64,000 nucleotides of DNA from AP-15 sp963702685 (GTDB taxonomy: Bacteria; Pseudomonadota; Alphaproteobacteria; ATCC43930; CGMCC-115725). The position numbers were made by a program, and so were the translations under genes. This document shows positions 52,388 to 62,275 of the stretch, piece by piece. Location: contig CAVPDQ010000004.1 in assembly GCA_963702685.1 (NCBI GenBank), positions 227,124-291,123 on the forward strand. The letters are read 5' to 3'. Position 1 is the first letter of the stretch; the number at the start of each line of letters is the position of its first letter. Below the pieces are notes generated by a model. The model saw only the letters and a list, made by a program, of their open reading frames with translations, did no database searches and was not told where the DNA came from.

Positions 52388-55300
52388 CTATCCGGCGCTT
52401 GAAGAGCCGACCGGCCGTGCGTCGCGGTTTTGCGCCCTCGCAGGCGGCAGGGCGGCGGGCGAAGCAAGCAGCGGGTCGAGCTGCGGCTTGAGCGCCTTTA
52501 GGAGCTGGACTGCGAGGGCGCTGGTGAAATGGTATTGGCCGGCGGCGCGCCCGGGCACATAGGCGGTGACGGTGCCGAAAAAGCGGTCGCCGAGAAAAAA
52601 CACAAAGGTCGCGGTGCGATCGACGACGCGCTGCGAGACGAGGCGTCCGCCGCGCCCGAACCGGTCGAACCGGTTGTCGCCGGTGCCGGTCTTGCCGCCG
52701 ACCGGCAGGACGCCGCCATTGGCCGTGCGGTAGACGCCGTGTAAGCGTGTGGCGGTGCCGTCGGCGACGACGCCGAGCAAGGCGCGGCGCACCGTCTGCG
52801 CCACCTCGGGGGCGAGGACGCGCTGCGGCTCGGGGGCGACCGTCAGATCGGTTTCGTAGGGTGTGCCGACGGCAAAATCGAGCCGCTGCAGGCTGACCGT
52901 CGGCAGCCGCACCCCGTTATTGACGATGATCCCCATCAAATCGGCGAGCGCATCGGGCCGGTCGCCCGAGCTGCCGATCGCGGTGCCGTCGGACGGCACC
53001 AGATGCGAGAACGGATAGCCCTGGCGCCGCCAGTCGACGAGGATCTTGTCGAACGCGTCCTCTTCGAGCAGCGTCTTGATCCGCAAATTCTGGGTGTAGG
53101 GGCTGTGGCTGTCGAAGAGCCAGCGATAGACCTCCTGCCGCGCCGAAGCACTCGCCTGCATCACCTCGTCGCGGCTCGGCGCCGGGTGGGTTTGCATGTA
53201 GTCGACGAGCCATAATTCGAGCGGGTGGACGCCGGCGATATAGGCGCGGTCGCGCAGCGACACGGTGCGCGGGCTCGATTCGCGGTAGATGTCCCACAGC
53301 TCGGCGTCGTCGATCGACGCCTTTGGCAGGTGCCGCGCCAGAAACGCGCCGAGCGCTGCACGGCTCGCCTCGGGGCGCACCGAGCGAAACACGGCCGCGA
53401 GCCGCCGCGGGTTCGGGCGGGTCCGGCTCGCCAAAAGGTCGAGCGCCTCCTGCGCGCCGAGCCCGCGGTAATCATGCCAGAAGCGGTCGAGATAGCGCTT
53501 TCCCTCCTGGTCGGCAAAGCGGTGCAGATACACCATCCGCTCCGGGTCGGTGTGGTCGGAGAGGAGTGCTTGCACCGGCGCGCCGCCGGTTGCGGTCTCA
53601 TGGGCGACGATGTCGCGCATCAGCCGGATAAAAGCGTCGTTGATCGAATGGGCAAAGGCGGCGGCGATGGTCGGCCGCTCATGGTTTTCCCATTTCTCGA
53701 AATTGCCAAAGCTCTGCATCCCGCCGCCGGTAAAAAACGTCGCGGGTGCCGCCGAATAGGTCCGCTGCATCGCGGCGTCGAGCATCGCTTGCAAGCCGGG
53801 GTCCTTGGCGTCGGCCAGATAGCCCGCCGCCCATTTGGCGATCGGGTCGTCCTTGGCCGCCGCGGCCATCGCCGCGAGCCGGTCGTGCGGCAAGGCCGCC
53901 ATCTCTTTGTGCAAATCCGCGACGATGTCGAGATAGGTGACCAGCGTCCGCAGCTTCGCGGTCGAGCCGAGCTGCAATTTGGCGCCGGAATTGATGTCGA
54001 ACGGCTCGTTCAGGCTGTCGGCGCGGATGCGCACGTAATTGCGGTCGGCGCCGCGCTCGTAGACAACGACACTCCAGGCCAATTTGGCGGGGCTGGCGCT
54101 GCCGAGGAGCTGCTTGCCGTAGAGACCGAGCGAGTGGTCGTAGGCCGGATCGCCGAGCTCCTTCAGCACATCGACGATGCGCGTCTGCCCGGCGGTATCG
54201 ATGCTGGCATAACCGGTCAGGTCGAGCCGGTCGAGCGCGTAGAAATCGGGCAAATGGAGCAGCGAGACAAGATGCGCGCGCAGCGTATCGACCGCCTTGT
54301 TGCCGACAAAGGATGTGGCGGCGGGCGGCGGCGATTGGGTGACAAAATGGAGCCGGGTGTCGAGCGCCGCCCGGGCCAATACGGGGTCGATCGTGCCGGC
54401 AGCCGCCAGCAAATGGAGGTAGCGGTCGGTCAGCGCCGCCAATGCCGCCGGGTTGGCAAGCAGGTAATAAGCGGGCCGCCGCCCGGCCAGCAGCAGGCTC
54501 AGCACCTGCCGATAGATTTCGGCCTTGCGCGCCATTGCCGCCGGGGTCGTGGCCGGACGCGTCAGCACCCGGTCGGCTTCGGCAAGGTCGGTGCCGTACC
54601 AGCGCCACAGCGCTTCCGGCACGCCGATAACCTCGCCAAAACCGGGGCGCGAGGCAAACGGCTCGGAATTCAGATAGGTCGTCAGAATGTGCCGGCGCAC
54701 TTGGGTCGTGTCGCGCCCGTCGAGATAGGCGCGGGCCGAGGCGGTCGCCATCTGGCGCAGCTTTTCGATCGGGCCCGGCGTGCGGCCGGCCGGCGAATGC
54801 AAAAACTTCTCGGTCTGGGTGGCGAGCGTGCTGGCCCCGCCGGCGCGCAGATGCCGATCGACGAGGCCGCCGAGGCGCCCGGCCGCAGCGAGCATAAAGC
54901 GCGGCCAATCGACCGCCGGGTTGCGGTCGGGATCGTTGGGGTCGAGCAGGTCCTTGTCTTCGATAAACGAAAGGCTCGAAACCACCAACGGCGGGATCGC
55001 CCCAAAGCTCGCAAAGCTACGCTCGGGATAGCTCGCCCGATAGATCAGCCCGCCGTCGGAATCGAACAGCTTGAGCCCGGCATCGGGTTTTTCGCGATAG
55101 ACCGCATAGCCGCCATCCGTGACAAACCGCGCCAGCGTCGGCGACCAGCGCGCCTGCTGCGCGACCGCGAGCTGATGCCGGCCGAGCGACTGGACGTATA
55201 TGGGCAATTCGGCATAGCCCAGGCGCTCGTCATAGGGTCCGCCGTTCGGGAACAGGATCGAAGAGCTCGGCCCGTCTTCGATCGAAAAGCTCATGCCGCT

Positions 55301-55519
55301 TGTGAGGCGCGTGAAAATCAGCGACTGCAAGAACGAGGTGCGGATCTCGGCTGCGATCCCCCAGCCGATCAGCGCCAAGACGCCGAGCACTGTCGCCCAC
55401 CGCAGCGCCGAGACCGCGCGCAAAAACCCGGGCAGCCAGTCGGCGCGGAGCCGGAACTGCCGGATCCGGCGTCGCCAGACCCCGCCGTGCCGCAAACGGC
55501 CCCAAACCGCCTCGACCAT
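52388..55519 (-). CDS. Class A penicillin-binding protein-like transglycosylase/transpeptidase
   Basis: A 1043-residue membrane protein with a single anchor (ALRWATVLGVLALIGWGIAA). The GT51 glycosyltransferase region includes FIEDKDLLDPNDPDRNPAVD (the first catalytic glutamate) and GGASTLATQTEKFLHSPAGR, then RRHILTTYLNSEPFASRPG. The transpeptidase domain has the SxxK serine in LGSTAKLRTLV and the KTGTGDNRFDRFG box. A large insertion separates the two halves. It is longer than typical PBP1a (about 800), so it may be a specialised cell-wall synthase. Confidence 0.82.
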   Translation of the reverse strand: MVEAVWGRLRHGGVWRRRIRQFRLRADWLPGFLRAVSALRWATVLGVLALIGWGIAAEIRTSFLQSLIFTRLTSGMSFSIEDGPSSSILFPNGGPYDERLGYAELPIYVQSLGRHQLAVAQQARWSPTLARFVTDGGYAVYREKPDAGLKLFDSDGGLIYRASYPERSFASFGAIPPLVVSSLSFIEDKDLLDPNDPDRNPAVDWPRFMLAAAGRLGGLVDRHLRAGGASTLATQTEKFLHSPAGRTPGPIEKLRQMATASARAYLDGRDTTQVRRHILTTYLNSEPFASRPGFGEVIGVPEALWRWYGTDLAEADRVLTRPATTPAAMARKAEIYRQVLSLLLAGRRPAYYLLANPAALAALTDRYLHLLAAAGTIDPVLARAALDTRLHFVTQSPPPAATSFVGNKAVDTLRAHLVSLLHLPDFYALDRLDLTGYASIDTAGQTRIVDVLKELGDPAYDHSLGLYGKQLLGSASPAKLAWSVVVYERGADRNYVRIRADSLNEPFDINSGAKLQLGSTAKLRTLVTYLDIVADLHKEMAALPHDRLAAMAAAAKDDPIAKWAAGYLADAKDPGLQAMLDAAMQRTYSAAPATFFTGGGMQSFGNFEKWENHERPTIAAAFAHSINDAFIRLMRDIVAHETATGGAPVQALLSDHTDPERMVYLHRFADQEGKRYLDRFWHDYRGLGAQEALDLLASRTRPNPRRLAAVFRSVRPEASRAALGAFLARHLPKASIDDAELWDIYRESSPRTVSLRDRAYIAGVHPLELWLVDYMQTHPAPSRDEVMQASASARQEVYRWLFDSHSPYTQNLRIKTLLEEDAFDKILVDWRRQGYPFSHLVPSDGTAIGSSGDRPDALADLMGIIVNNGVRLPTVSLQRLDFAVGTPYETDLTVAPEPQRVLAPEVAQTVRRALLGVVADGTATRLHGVYRTANGGVLPVGGKTGTGDNRFDRFGRGGRLVSQRVVDRTATFVFFLGDRFFGTVTAYVPGRAAGQYHFTSALAVQLLKALKPQLDPLLASPAALPPARAQNRDARPVGSSSAG

Positions 55520-55662
55520 ATATGCCCGCTCCGATCAACCGATCCGGCCGCAGGCAAACGCTGCAACGGACGCCAGCGATCCGTCGGCGCCCGGTGCGCG
55601 AGCGGGGGCGGGGGCGGGGTAACCGCGGTCGGTTCGGCGATCCGCAGATTAGATGAGAAGAT

Positions 55663-56463
55663 TTAGCGCCCTTTGAAGGCCGGCTTGCGTTTTTCCATAA
55701 AGGCGGTGCGGCCCTCGGCGTAATCCTGGCTGGCAAAGCATTCGTCGACGAGGTGCTTGCAGAGCGCCAGGTCGCGCGCGCGCTCGTCTTTCAGCGCTTC
55801 GCGGATCGCGACCTTGGCGGCGCGCACGGTCAGGGGTGCGTTTGCAGCGATCCCGGCGCAGCATTCGGCGACATGGCTTTCGAGCGCATCGGCTGGCACG
55901 ACCTCATTGACGAGGCCCATGCGCAGCGCCTCGTCGGCGGTGAACTGGCGCGCGGTATAGAAGATCTCGCGCGCATAGGCCGGCCCGACCAAATCGACGA
56001 GCTTTTTGATCCCGTCATAGGCGTAGCCGAGGCCGAGCTTGGCTGCCGGGATGCCGAATTTCGAGCCCTCGGCAGCGATCCGCAAATCGCAAGCCAAGGC
56101 GGTGCCGACTCCGCCGCCGATGCAATAGCCGCGGATCATCGCGATCGTCGGCTTCAACGTTTCCTGCAAGCGCAGCCGCGCCCCCTCGGAAGTCCTGGCA
56201 TAAGCCGCCGCTGCTTCCTCCGAGGCGCGGCGCTCCTTGAACTCGGAGATGTCGGCGCCGGAAACAAAGGCGCGCCCGCCGGCACCGCTGACGACGATGA
56301 CCCGGACCGCGTCATCCGCGTCGAAATCGTCGATGATCCGGCTTACCCCTTCCCACATTTCGAGCGAGACCGCGTTGTGCCGCGCGGGGTTGTTGAAGAT
56401 CAAATGGCCGACCGCCCCGTCCTTCTTGGCGATCATCTTGCTGGTCACGGGCTGGTCGAGCAT
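55663..56463 (-). CDS. Enoyl-CoA hydratase/isomerase family protein
   Basis: A 266-residue crotonase-fold protein from ATG 56463, behind AAGGAAG. The oxyanion-hole segments are AFVSGADISEF and GYCIGGGVGTALACDLRIAA. The acid/base glutamate expected in classical hydratases after GIPAAKLGLGYAYDG is not obvious, so the exact reaction (hydratase, isomerase or hydrolase) is uncertain. The C-terminal AYAREIFYTARQFTADEALR is typical. It is transcribed toward the PBP gene. Confidence 0.85.
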   Translation of the reverse strand: MLDQPVTSKMIAKKDGAVGHLIFNNPARHNAVSLEMWEGVSRIIDDFDADDAVRVIVVSGAGGRAFVSGADISEFKERRASEEAAAAYARTSEGARLRLQETLKPTIAMIRGYCIGGGVGTALACDLRIAAEGSKFGIPAAKLGLGYAYDGIKKLVDLVGPAYAREIFYTARQFTADEALRMGLVNEVVPADALESHVAECCAGIAANAPLTVRAAKVAIREALKDERARDLALCKHLVDECFASQDYAEGRTAFMEKRKPAFKGR

Positions 56464-56482
56464 GGGTTCTTCCTTTTTTCCG

Positions 56483-56785
56483 TCAAAGACAGCGGCCGGT
56501 ATAGACGATATCGCCGCCGTTGCCGAAGAGGCCGTCATGGGCTTGCGCGAGCTGGCGTAAATCGACGATATAGCCGGCACCGCACAAGCCGTGCGCGGTG
56601 AGCGCGTCGGCGAGCTGATCACGGCGGATTTCTTCAGCGGCGCCATCGTCGTTCTCGGTCATGACAGTGCTCGTCGAGGCGCTGAAGGTGAAATGTCCGC
56701 CGGGCGCAGCGGCGAAGCTCACCGCCGGCACCGGCGCAGCGCAGCCGAGGAGGCAGGTCAGAGAAACGAGGGCGAGCGCGCGCAT
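56483..56785 (-). CDS. Small lipoprotein of unknown function
   Basis: A 100-residue protein beginning MRALALVSLTCLLGCAAPVP, a signal with the lipobox LLGC (lipidated Cys15). The mature part has GHFTFSASTSTVMTENDDGA, then LADALTAHGLCGAGYIVDLR and NGGDIVYTGRC, whose three cysteines could pair. No family was recognised. It sits about 20 bases upstream of the enoyl-CoA hydratase in the same orientation, so it may share that operon. Confidence 0.6.
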   Translation of the reverse strand: MRALALVSLTCLLGCAAPVPAVSFAAAPGGHFTFSASTSTVMTENDDGAAEEIRRDQLADALTAHGLCGAGYIVDLRQLAQAHDGLFGNGGDIVYTGRCL

Positions 56786-56917
56786 CGGGCGGGTTCTCCG
56801 GCAGCTTTGCGCGTTTCTTCGCTCATTCGGCGGGGCGAAGCAAGGTGCGGCGCGACACGGCGTTGGCGCGAGCCGCACGAGCCCGCTATTTTTGCCCGCT
56901 CGCAGGGAGGTCGATCG

Positions 56918-57763
56918 ATGAGCTACAAGGACTTGCTGGTGGTGCTCGACCGCGCGGTCGATGTCGCCGAACGCATCGCGGTCGCCGCTACGCTGGCCGA
57001 GCGCTCGGCGGCGCATCTCGTCGGGCTTTATCCAGTGCCGGACCCTGCATTTCCGGCGCGCGCCGGGTATCTCGATCTGGCGCTGATCGAGAGCGCCTAC
57101 CAGGAATTTCGGCTGCAGGCGTCGGCCGATGCCGACAAGATGCGCGAAACCTTCGAGAACGCTGCCCGGCTGCGCGGCCTTTCGTTCGAATGGCGCGCTG
57201 CCGGCGAGAGCTGGGACGGCGACCCGGCGCTGCATGCGCGCTATGCCGATCTGACGATCCTCGGCCAGGTCGATCCCGGCAACCCGGAGATGGCCGCGTT
57301 CCGGCCGCATCCGGAGCGGATCACGCTCGCTTCCGGCCGGCCGATCCTTATGGTGCCCTATGCCGGACATTTCGAGACACTCGGGCGGTGCGTGCTGGTC
57401 GGGTGGGACGCAAGCCGGGAGGCGACCCGCGCCGTCAGCGACGCAATGCCGCTGTTGGAAGCGGCCGATCAGGTCACGGTGCTGGCGATCGACCCGGAAG
57501 GGGGGCCGCGCGGGCATGGCGAGCTTCCCGGCGCGGATATCTCGCTGCACCTCGCCCGGCACGGGGTCAAGGCCACGATCGAGCGGACGGTATCGGCCGA
57601 TGTGCCGGTCGGCGACGTGCTGCTGTCGCGCGCCGCCGATCTCGGCGCCGATCTGCTGGTAATGGGCGCCTATGGACATTCCCGCGCGCGCGAGCTGCTC
57701 CTCGGCGGCGCCACTCGGACGGTCTTGAGCAGCATGACCCTGCCGGTGCTGATGTCGCACTGA
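56918..57763 (+). CDS. Universal stress protein family protein, tandem UspA-like
   Basis: A 281-residue protein after a GGGAGG site. The first half (KDLLVVLDRAVDVAERIAVA) is a degenerate UspA fold. The second half is canonical, with CVLVGWDASREATRAVSDAM and the ATP-binding GAYGHSRARELLLGGATRTV (G-x2-G-x9-G-T). Members bind ATP or AMP and support survival under stress. It stands alone, divergent from the lipoprotein gene. Confidence 0.88.
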   Translation: MSYKDLLVVLDRAVDVAERIAVAATLAERSAAHLVGLYPVPDPAFPARAGYLDLALIESAYQEFRLQASADADKMRETFENAARLRGLSFEWRAAGESWDGDPALHARYADLTILGQVDPGNPEMAAFRPHPERITLASGRPILMVPYAGHFETLGRCVLVGWDASREATRAVSDAMPLLEAADQVTVLAIDPEGGPRGHGELPGADISLHLARHGVKATIERTVSADVPVGDVLLSRAADLGADLLVMGAYGHSRARELLLGGATRTVLSSMTLPVLMSH

Positions 57764-58280
57764 TCTGTTTCTCCGGTCGGCAGGTATGGATTGCCGCCCG
57801 CTAATTCATGCCGCCCGTCCCGTTGCCTCGACGCATGTGGGCGGGCAGCACACTCACCTTTGCCGAGCCGCTTCGGATCGGTAACGCATTCCGCAGTTAT
57901 ACCCGAAGCCGCGCCGCCGGATGGACCTTGGCAACGCAGCGTGACACCGGATCCGGTGATGCTGTTGCGCTATTCCGCACTGACGTGCCATTGATACGGG
58001 ATCCACTGCGACCGTTCCTATGCGATCAAAGTCGAGAAATATCCCGGGCTCGTTGTGCGTGGCCCGCTTCTTGCGACGCTGCTCCTGGACTTGATACGGC
58101 GAGAAGCCGGCCAGCGCCTGCTGGCATTGGTATTTCCTCTCGCAGTGCGAACGTCAGTAGTGTGGCCGTCGCGCCGGTTGCGATACGGCGTACCATTCGT
58201 GGATTGAACGACGCCGCTTCAAGCGATCGCAGCTCGGCTTCCGACCGGATTACGGCAAGCGTCGCCGGCGACCTGCCGCG
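57764..58280. other. Intergenic DNA with no recognised gene
   Basis: About 520 bases between the stress protein and the LysR-type gene. Short open frames here carry no family signature and GC content is moderately lower. No tRNA or convincing terminator was found; it may contain decayed sequence. Confidence 0.5.
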
Positions 58281-59177
58281 TCAGTCGCGCGATATGGACA
58301 GCCCCGCGAGAAGCGGAGCGTACGCGGCGAGCCTGCGAGACAGGAACTCAGTGAAGAGCCGCACGCGCTTCGTCTTGCGTGTCTCCCCCTGTGTGAGAAG
58401 CCAGAGCGTTCCGTACATGTGCAGGTCGGTGCCCGGCACCCTCGCCAGTAGGGGGGCGGCATCGCCAATGAAGCACGGCAGTGTCGTCATCCCGAGCCCC
58501 TGCCGTACAGCAACAATCTGCGCCTCGGCGTCCGTGGTCCTGAACGGAACCCCCGTGGTGCGAACCTCACCCTCGCTGGCCCAATCCGGAATTCCATGAA
58601 TGCTTATGACGATCCACCGGATGGGATCAGGCGCGCCCACACGCCACGCGGCCAGCAGATCGCGGGACATGTAGACACCGCCGAATACATCCGGTCCCTT
58701 CAGGCCGTGAAGATTGAGCGGCAGGGTTTTGCGGTCGTAGACGACGCGGATCGCGACGTCGGCCTCCCGGTTGGTCAGATTTGCCAGCTCGCCGGACGAC
58801 AATATTTCCATCTCGATGTCCGGATGCAGACGCGCGAAATCGGCGAAGTCCGGCATGAGCAGGTGTGTCGCGAGGGGCGGCGTCAGCGTCACCCGCAGCA
58901 GCCCGCGCACGCTCTGGTCGCGCCCGAAGACGCGCGTCTCCAGCCGGTGCGACGAGGCTTCCATCTGGTTCGCGAGCTCGATGACCTCCTCGCCCGCAGC
59001 CGTCAGGCGGTAGCCCGAAGGCAGCTTTTCGAACATGTGCGCCCCGAGGCGTTCCTCGAGCTGGGCGATGCGTCGCAGCACGGTCGAGTGATTCACCCCG
59101 AGGCGCTCGGCGGCGGCCCGCACCGAGCCTCCGCGCGCGACGGCAAGAAAGTAGCGAACGTCATCCCAGTCGATCAT
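58281..59177 (-). CDS. LysR-type transcriptional regulator
   Basis: A 298-residue regulator from ATG 59177. The N-terminal winged helix reads WDDVRYFLAVARGGSVRAAAERLGVNHSTVLRRIAQLE, in two segments, with LTAAGEEVIELAN closing it. The effector domain follows with LRVTLTPPLATHLLMP and EADVAIRVVYDRK. It is divergent from the SDR and NADP-oxidoreductase pair, whose promoter it probably controls. Confidence 0.92.
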   Translation of the reverse strand: MIDWDDVRYFLAVARGGSVRAAAERLGVNHSTVLRRIAQLEERLGAHMFEKLPSGYRLTAAGEEVIELANQMEASSHRLETRVFGRDQSVRGLLRVTLTPPLATHLLMPDFADFARLHPDIEMEILSSGELANLTNREADVAIRVVYDRKTLPLNLHGLKGPDVFGGVYMSRDLLAAWRVGAPDPIRWIVISIHGIPDWASEGEVRTTGVPFRTTDAEAQIVAVRQGLGMTTLPCFIGDAAPLLARVPGTDLHMYGTLWLLTQGETRKTKRVRLFTEFLSRRLAAYAPLLAGLSISRD

Positions 59178-59467
59178 GGTGCAATCCGGCACCGCGTGGT
59201 GCGCCTTCCAAAGCCCGTGTCCAACACATCGAACAGCATCTCGTATGTTGGGAGCACGGGCGGTCATCATAGCCTATGCCGACAAGCGCGGCCCAATTCC
59301 GAACGGCGGACGCCGATCGTCGCGGCTGGCCTCAGTCGTCCAACCGGATCGATTTCGCACCACCGATGTGCGCGCTTCCGCACTCAACGTCTGATGCCGG
59401 CGGACCCATCTCGAGGTTCTCGGGGACCTCCCCGGACGAGCCAAAGACGGAGTCTGAAGGAAAAGTC

Positions 59468-60202
59468 ATGGGAAAGCTCGAGGGTAAGGTTGCAGTCATC
59501 ACGGGCGGATCGAGCGGTATGGCGCTGGCGAGCGCCAAGCGGTTCGTTGAAGAAGGCGCCTATGTTTTCATCATGGGCCGGAGGCAGGAGGCGCTCGACG
59601 AGGCCGTCAAACTGATTGGCCGGAACGTGATCGGCGTGCGCGGCGACGCGGCCAATCTCGACGACCTCGACCGTCTGTTCGACACGGTCAAGCGGGAAAA
59701 GGGCAGGATCGACGTCCTGTACGCGAGCGCCGGCATCGGCGAAGCCGTCCCACTGGGCGAGATTACCGAGCAGCATTTCGATGCGGCCTTCGGCCTGAAT
59801 ACGCGCGGCACGCTGTTTACCGTTCAGAAGGCGTTGCCGCTGTTCAACGATGGCGGATCGATCTTCATGACCGGGTCAGTTGCTTCGGTGAAAGGTTTTC
59901 CTGGTTACGGCGTGTATTCGGCGAGCAAGGCGGCGTTGCGCTCATTCGCACGCACTTGGCTCAACGAGCTGAAGGGCAGGAATATCCGGGTGAACGTGCT
60001 GAGCCCGGGGCCGATCGCCACACCGATGCAGGACCAAGTTCTCACCGAGGAGGCGAAGCGGATGTTCCGATCCCTGATCCCGCGGGGAAAGATGGGTCGT
60101 CCTGAGGAAATTGCGGCGGTCGCGCTGTTTCTTGCTTCAGACGATTCGAGCTTCGTGAATGGGGTGGAGTTGTCTGTCGACGGAGGTATGTCGGCCATCT
60201 GA
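59468..60202 (+). CDS. SDR family oxidoreductase
   Basis: A 244-residue short-chain dehydrogenase from ATG 59468, preceded by GAAGGAAA. It has the glycine motif TGGSSGMALASAKRF, ASAGIGEA in place of the NNAG loop, the serine in MTGSVASVKG and the catalytic YSASK tetrad. The C-terminus DGGMSAI is typical of FabG-like members. It forms a likely operon with the NADP-binding gene 41 bases downstream and is divergent from the LysR gene. Confidence 0.92.
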   Translation: MGKLEGKVAVITGGSSGMALASAKRFVEEGAYVFIMGRRQEALDEAVKLIGRNVIGVRGDAANLDDLDRLFDTVKREKGRIDVLYASAGIGEAVPLGEITEQHFDAAFGLNTRGTLFTVQKALPLFNDGGSIFMTGSVASVKGFPGYGVYSASKAALRSFARTWLNELKGRNIRVNVLSPGPIATPMQDQVLTEEAKRMFRSLIPRGKMGRPEEIAAVALFLASDDSSFVNGVELSVDGGMSAI

Positions 60203-60243
60203 AAGGCCGGGGAATCAATATCAACACGGATCGGAGAAGCATT

Positions 60244-60843
60244 ATGAGCTATGCAATTGTAGGTTTCGGGGCGGTGGGCCAAGCCCTGGCCCGCGCCTTC
60301 GCCCGTAAAAACATCGACGTGACCGTCGCCAGCCGCCGGCCGCCCGAAGCGTTGGCGCCGCAGGCTCGGGCGATTGGACCCACGGTCGTCGCCAAGTCGC
60401 TGCGGGACGCGCTCGAGGCCGACACAATCATCTTGGCGGTCCCGTTCGGGGAGCATCGCGAGGTTGCAAAGGCCCTGCCAAGCTGGAAAGGCAAGACGGT
60501 CGTCGACACGATGAACGCGTTGGTTCCCCTTGAAGAGCTGGACGGTCTCCCGTCCTCCGCCTTCGTCGCGAAGGCGTTCACCGGCGCCAAGCTCGTGAAA
60601 GGTTTCAATCACCTGATTGCGGCCACCCTGGCTACCGATCCGATCGTCGAGGGCGGCCACCGGGTCGTCTTTCTGTCGAGCGACGACGAGGATGCGACCG
60701 CTCCCGTGGCGGCCTTGGCCAAACAACTCGGGTTCGCACCCGTCAAGCTGGGAAAGCTCAACGAGGGTGGCGCGCTGGTGCACGCACGCGGCCGTATTTG
60801 GGGCCAGCTCATCTTCCAGGATTTGTTCAAGAAGGAGCAGTAA
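60244..60843 (+). CDS. NADP-binding oxidoreductase, F420:NADP reductase-like
   Basis: A 199-residue Rossmann protein opening MSYAIVGFGAVGQALARAF, with ASRRPPE after the second strand as an NADP-preferring loop. VVDTMNALVP and LVKGFNHLIA are the substrate-side segments. It fits the NADPH-dependent F420 reductase/NADP-binding family, though F420 use is unlikely in this bacterium. Downstream in the same frame is a relic of an SRPBCC gene. Confidence 0.82.
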   Translation: MSYAIVGFGAVGQALARAFARKNIDVTVASRRPPEALAPQARAIGPTVVAKSLRDALEADTIILAVPFGEHREVAKALPSWKGKTVVDTMNALVPLEELDGLPSSAFVAKAFTGAKLVKGFNHLIAATLATDPIVEGGHRVVFLSSDDEDATAPVAALAKQLGFAPVKLGKLNEGGALVHARGRIWGQLIFQDLFKKEQ

Positions 60844-60948
60844 TCGATCTACGACCGTGTGATTTGGCCCGAGAAGCACGATCCCAAAACGTCGGCCATC
60901 TATGCGCTCGATGACATCGACGGGAAGGCGCCCCCTCAAGCGATGTGA
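60844..60948 (+). pseudogene. N-terminal relic of an SRPBCC-family gene
   Basis: Immediately after the stop of the NADP-oxidoreductase, the same frame reads IYDRVIWPEKHDPKTSAIYA and LDDIDGKAPPQAM before a stop. That is the conserved opening of SRPBCC/START-like proteins that often continue VWKLLVDAQNW. The rest of the gene has been lost, and 60949-61206 shows nothing recognisable. Confidence 0.7.
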
Positions 60949-61206
60949 CGCCCGACGGAGCGGCGGATCTGCGGGTCGCTTAGCATCTATCGACTGCTGT
61001 CGATGGCCTGGGATTCGCCCGAGTGTCCTCTGCTATCCGATACTACTCCACGATACTCCCTCGTCACTCCCACTCGTATACATAACTTAGTCCACCGATG
61101 TGCCCGCTGCCTGCTTGGCTCAAAGCGAGTGCAAGGGGTGCGTGTTGCATCGAGGAGGACGTCTGCATTGCCGACAGCAGGCCGTCGCCCCCAGCAACCA
61201 CCATGT

Positions 61207-61761
61207 TCACTTGCGGCGGTAGTGAAGAATGACTGACCCTATGTCCAGCGGCCGCGCCTGTATGAGCTCCAGCTCGCCTTTGGCGATTCCGGCGGCGAAT
61301 AGCCGTTTTCCGTCGCCCAGCAGGTTAGGTGTCACCATCAGATAATAATCGTCCACCAGGCCTTGGCGCATGAGGCTTTCGGCCAAGCCCGCGCCGCCGA
61401 AACTGTAGATCTCGCCCTGCGTGACCGACCGCTTGAGCCCGGCTACCACCGCAGAAAGATCGCCACTGACGACCTTGGCGTTCCACCCCGGGTCACCGGA
61501 CAGTGATCGGGAAATCACCGTCTTTGGCAGCCGGTTCATTTCCTCGGTCTCGGGCTGGCCTGCCGCTCCCGGCGATGTCCAGTATGCCTTGTTGAACTCG
61601 AAGTTGGCCCGGCCGTAGATCAGGTGGCCAGCGTTCTTTAGATTGTGGCCGGCCCAAGCCTCGCCCACCTCAGCCGACCACGGCGGAGGCACGAACTCGC
61701 CGTTCGCGCCCGCGACATAGCCATCGAGGCTCATGAACATCGCCAAAACAAGTTTAGCCAT
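61207..61761 (-). CDS. Dihydrofolate reductase-like protein (RibD C-terminal domain)
   Basis: A 184-residue protein from ATG 61761 behind GAAGGAG. It opens KLVLAMFMSLDGYVAGANGE and carries HLIYGRANFEFNKAYW, VISRSLSGDP and IYSFGGAGLAESLMRQGLVD, the RibD_C/dihydrofolate-reductase-like signature. Members reduce small carbonyl or pteridine-like compounds with NADPH; the actual substrate is unknown. It stands alone. Confidence 0.9.
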   Translation of the reverse strand: MAKLVLAMFMSLDGYVAGANGEFVPPPWSAEVGEAWAGHNLKNAGHLIYGRANFEFNKAYWTSPGAAGQPETEEMNRLPKTVISRSLSGDPGWNAKVVSGDLSAVVAGLKRSVTQGEIYSFGGAGLAESLMRQGLVDDYYLMVTPNLLGDGKRLFAAGIAKGELELIQARPLDIGSVILHYRRK

Positions 61762-62275
61762 GATGTATTCTCCTTCCCACACTGATTGCATATCGCAATC
61801 GGTTACGTGCCCGTGTTTGGTTTTGCCGAGAATCGATTAGTGTCTTGTACGAACTATCTGGAACCTTCGAATACGATCAAAGACGATCACTTGATCTCGC
61901 CTCGCAGCCCACCTTTTTGTACGCCCTCTCACTCCCACTCGATTGTTTCCTGATCATATAAGCAATTGAAAAGGCGTAGAAATCTTTTCTGCGTGACAGT
62001 GTTTTCCGGCAGCAGCACCGTCAAAAAGTTACGCTTTTGATTTTCAAGGGAAATTCGGTCGAAAATTTTTTCGCATGGTTTCGGCGACTATCGAGATCAA
62101 TCGACCGATTTTTATCCATCGGAGAGGTTCGGCTGCAGCTCCTCAACCGAAAAAACTACCGTCAAGATAGGTAGCACGGATCGCTCAAAGCCGCCAACCG
62201 CGTCGCGTCTGAGCGCTCTTTCCAACAGCGGCGCCTGTCTGCACTGGACACACCACATCCCAGGTATTGCGACCG
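61762..62275. other. AT-rich intergenic DNA, no gene recognised
   Basis: About 510 bases of clearly lower GC than the window average, including an AT-rich central stretch (about 61950-62100). No ORF with family support, tRNA or strong hairpin was seen. Its right edge abuts the GC-rich leader of the IS110-type element, so an element boundary lies near 62276-62300. Confidence 0.5.

Noticed and set aside
53225..55666. An 813-residue plus-strand frame within the PBP region
   Set aside because: It is antisense to the PBP-like gene, with no motif and codon use of a shadow frame.
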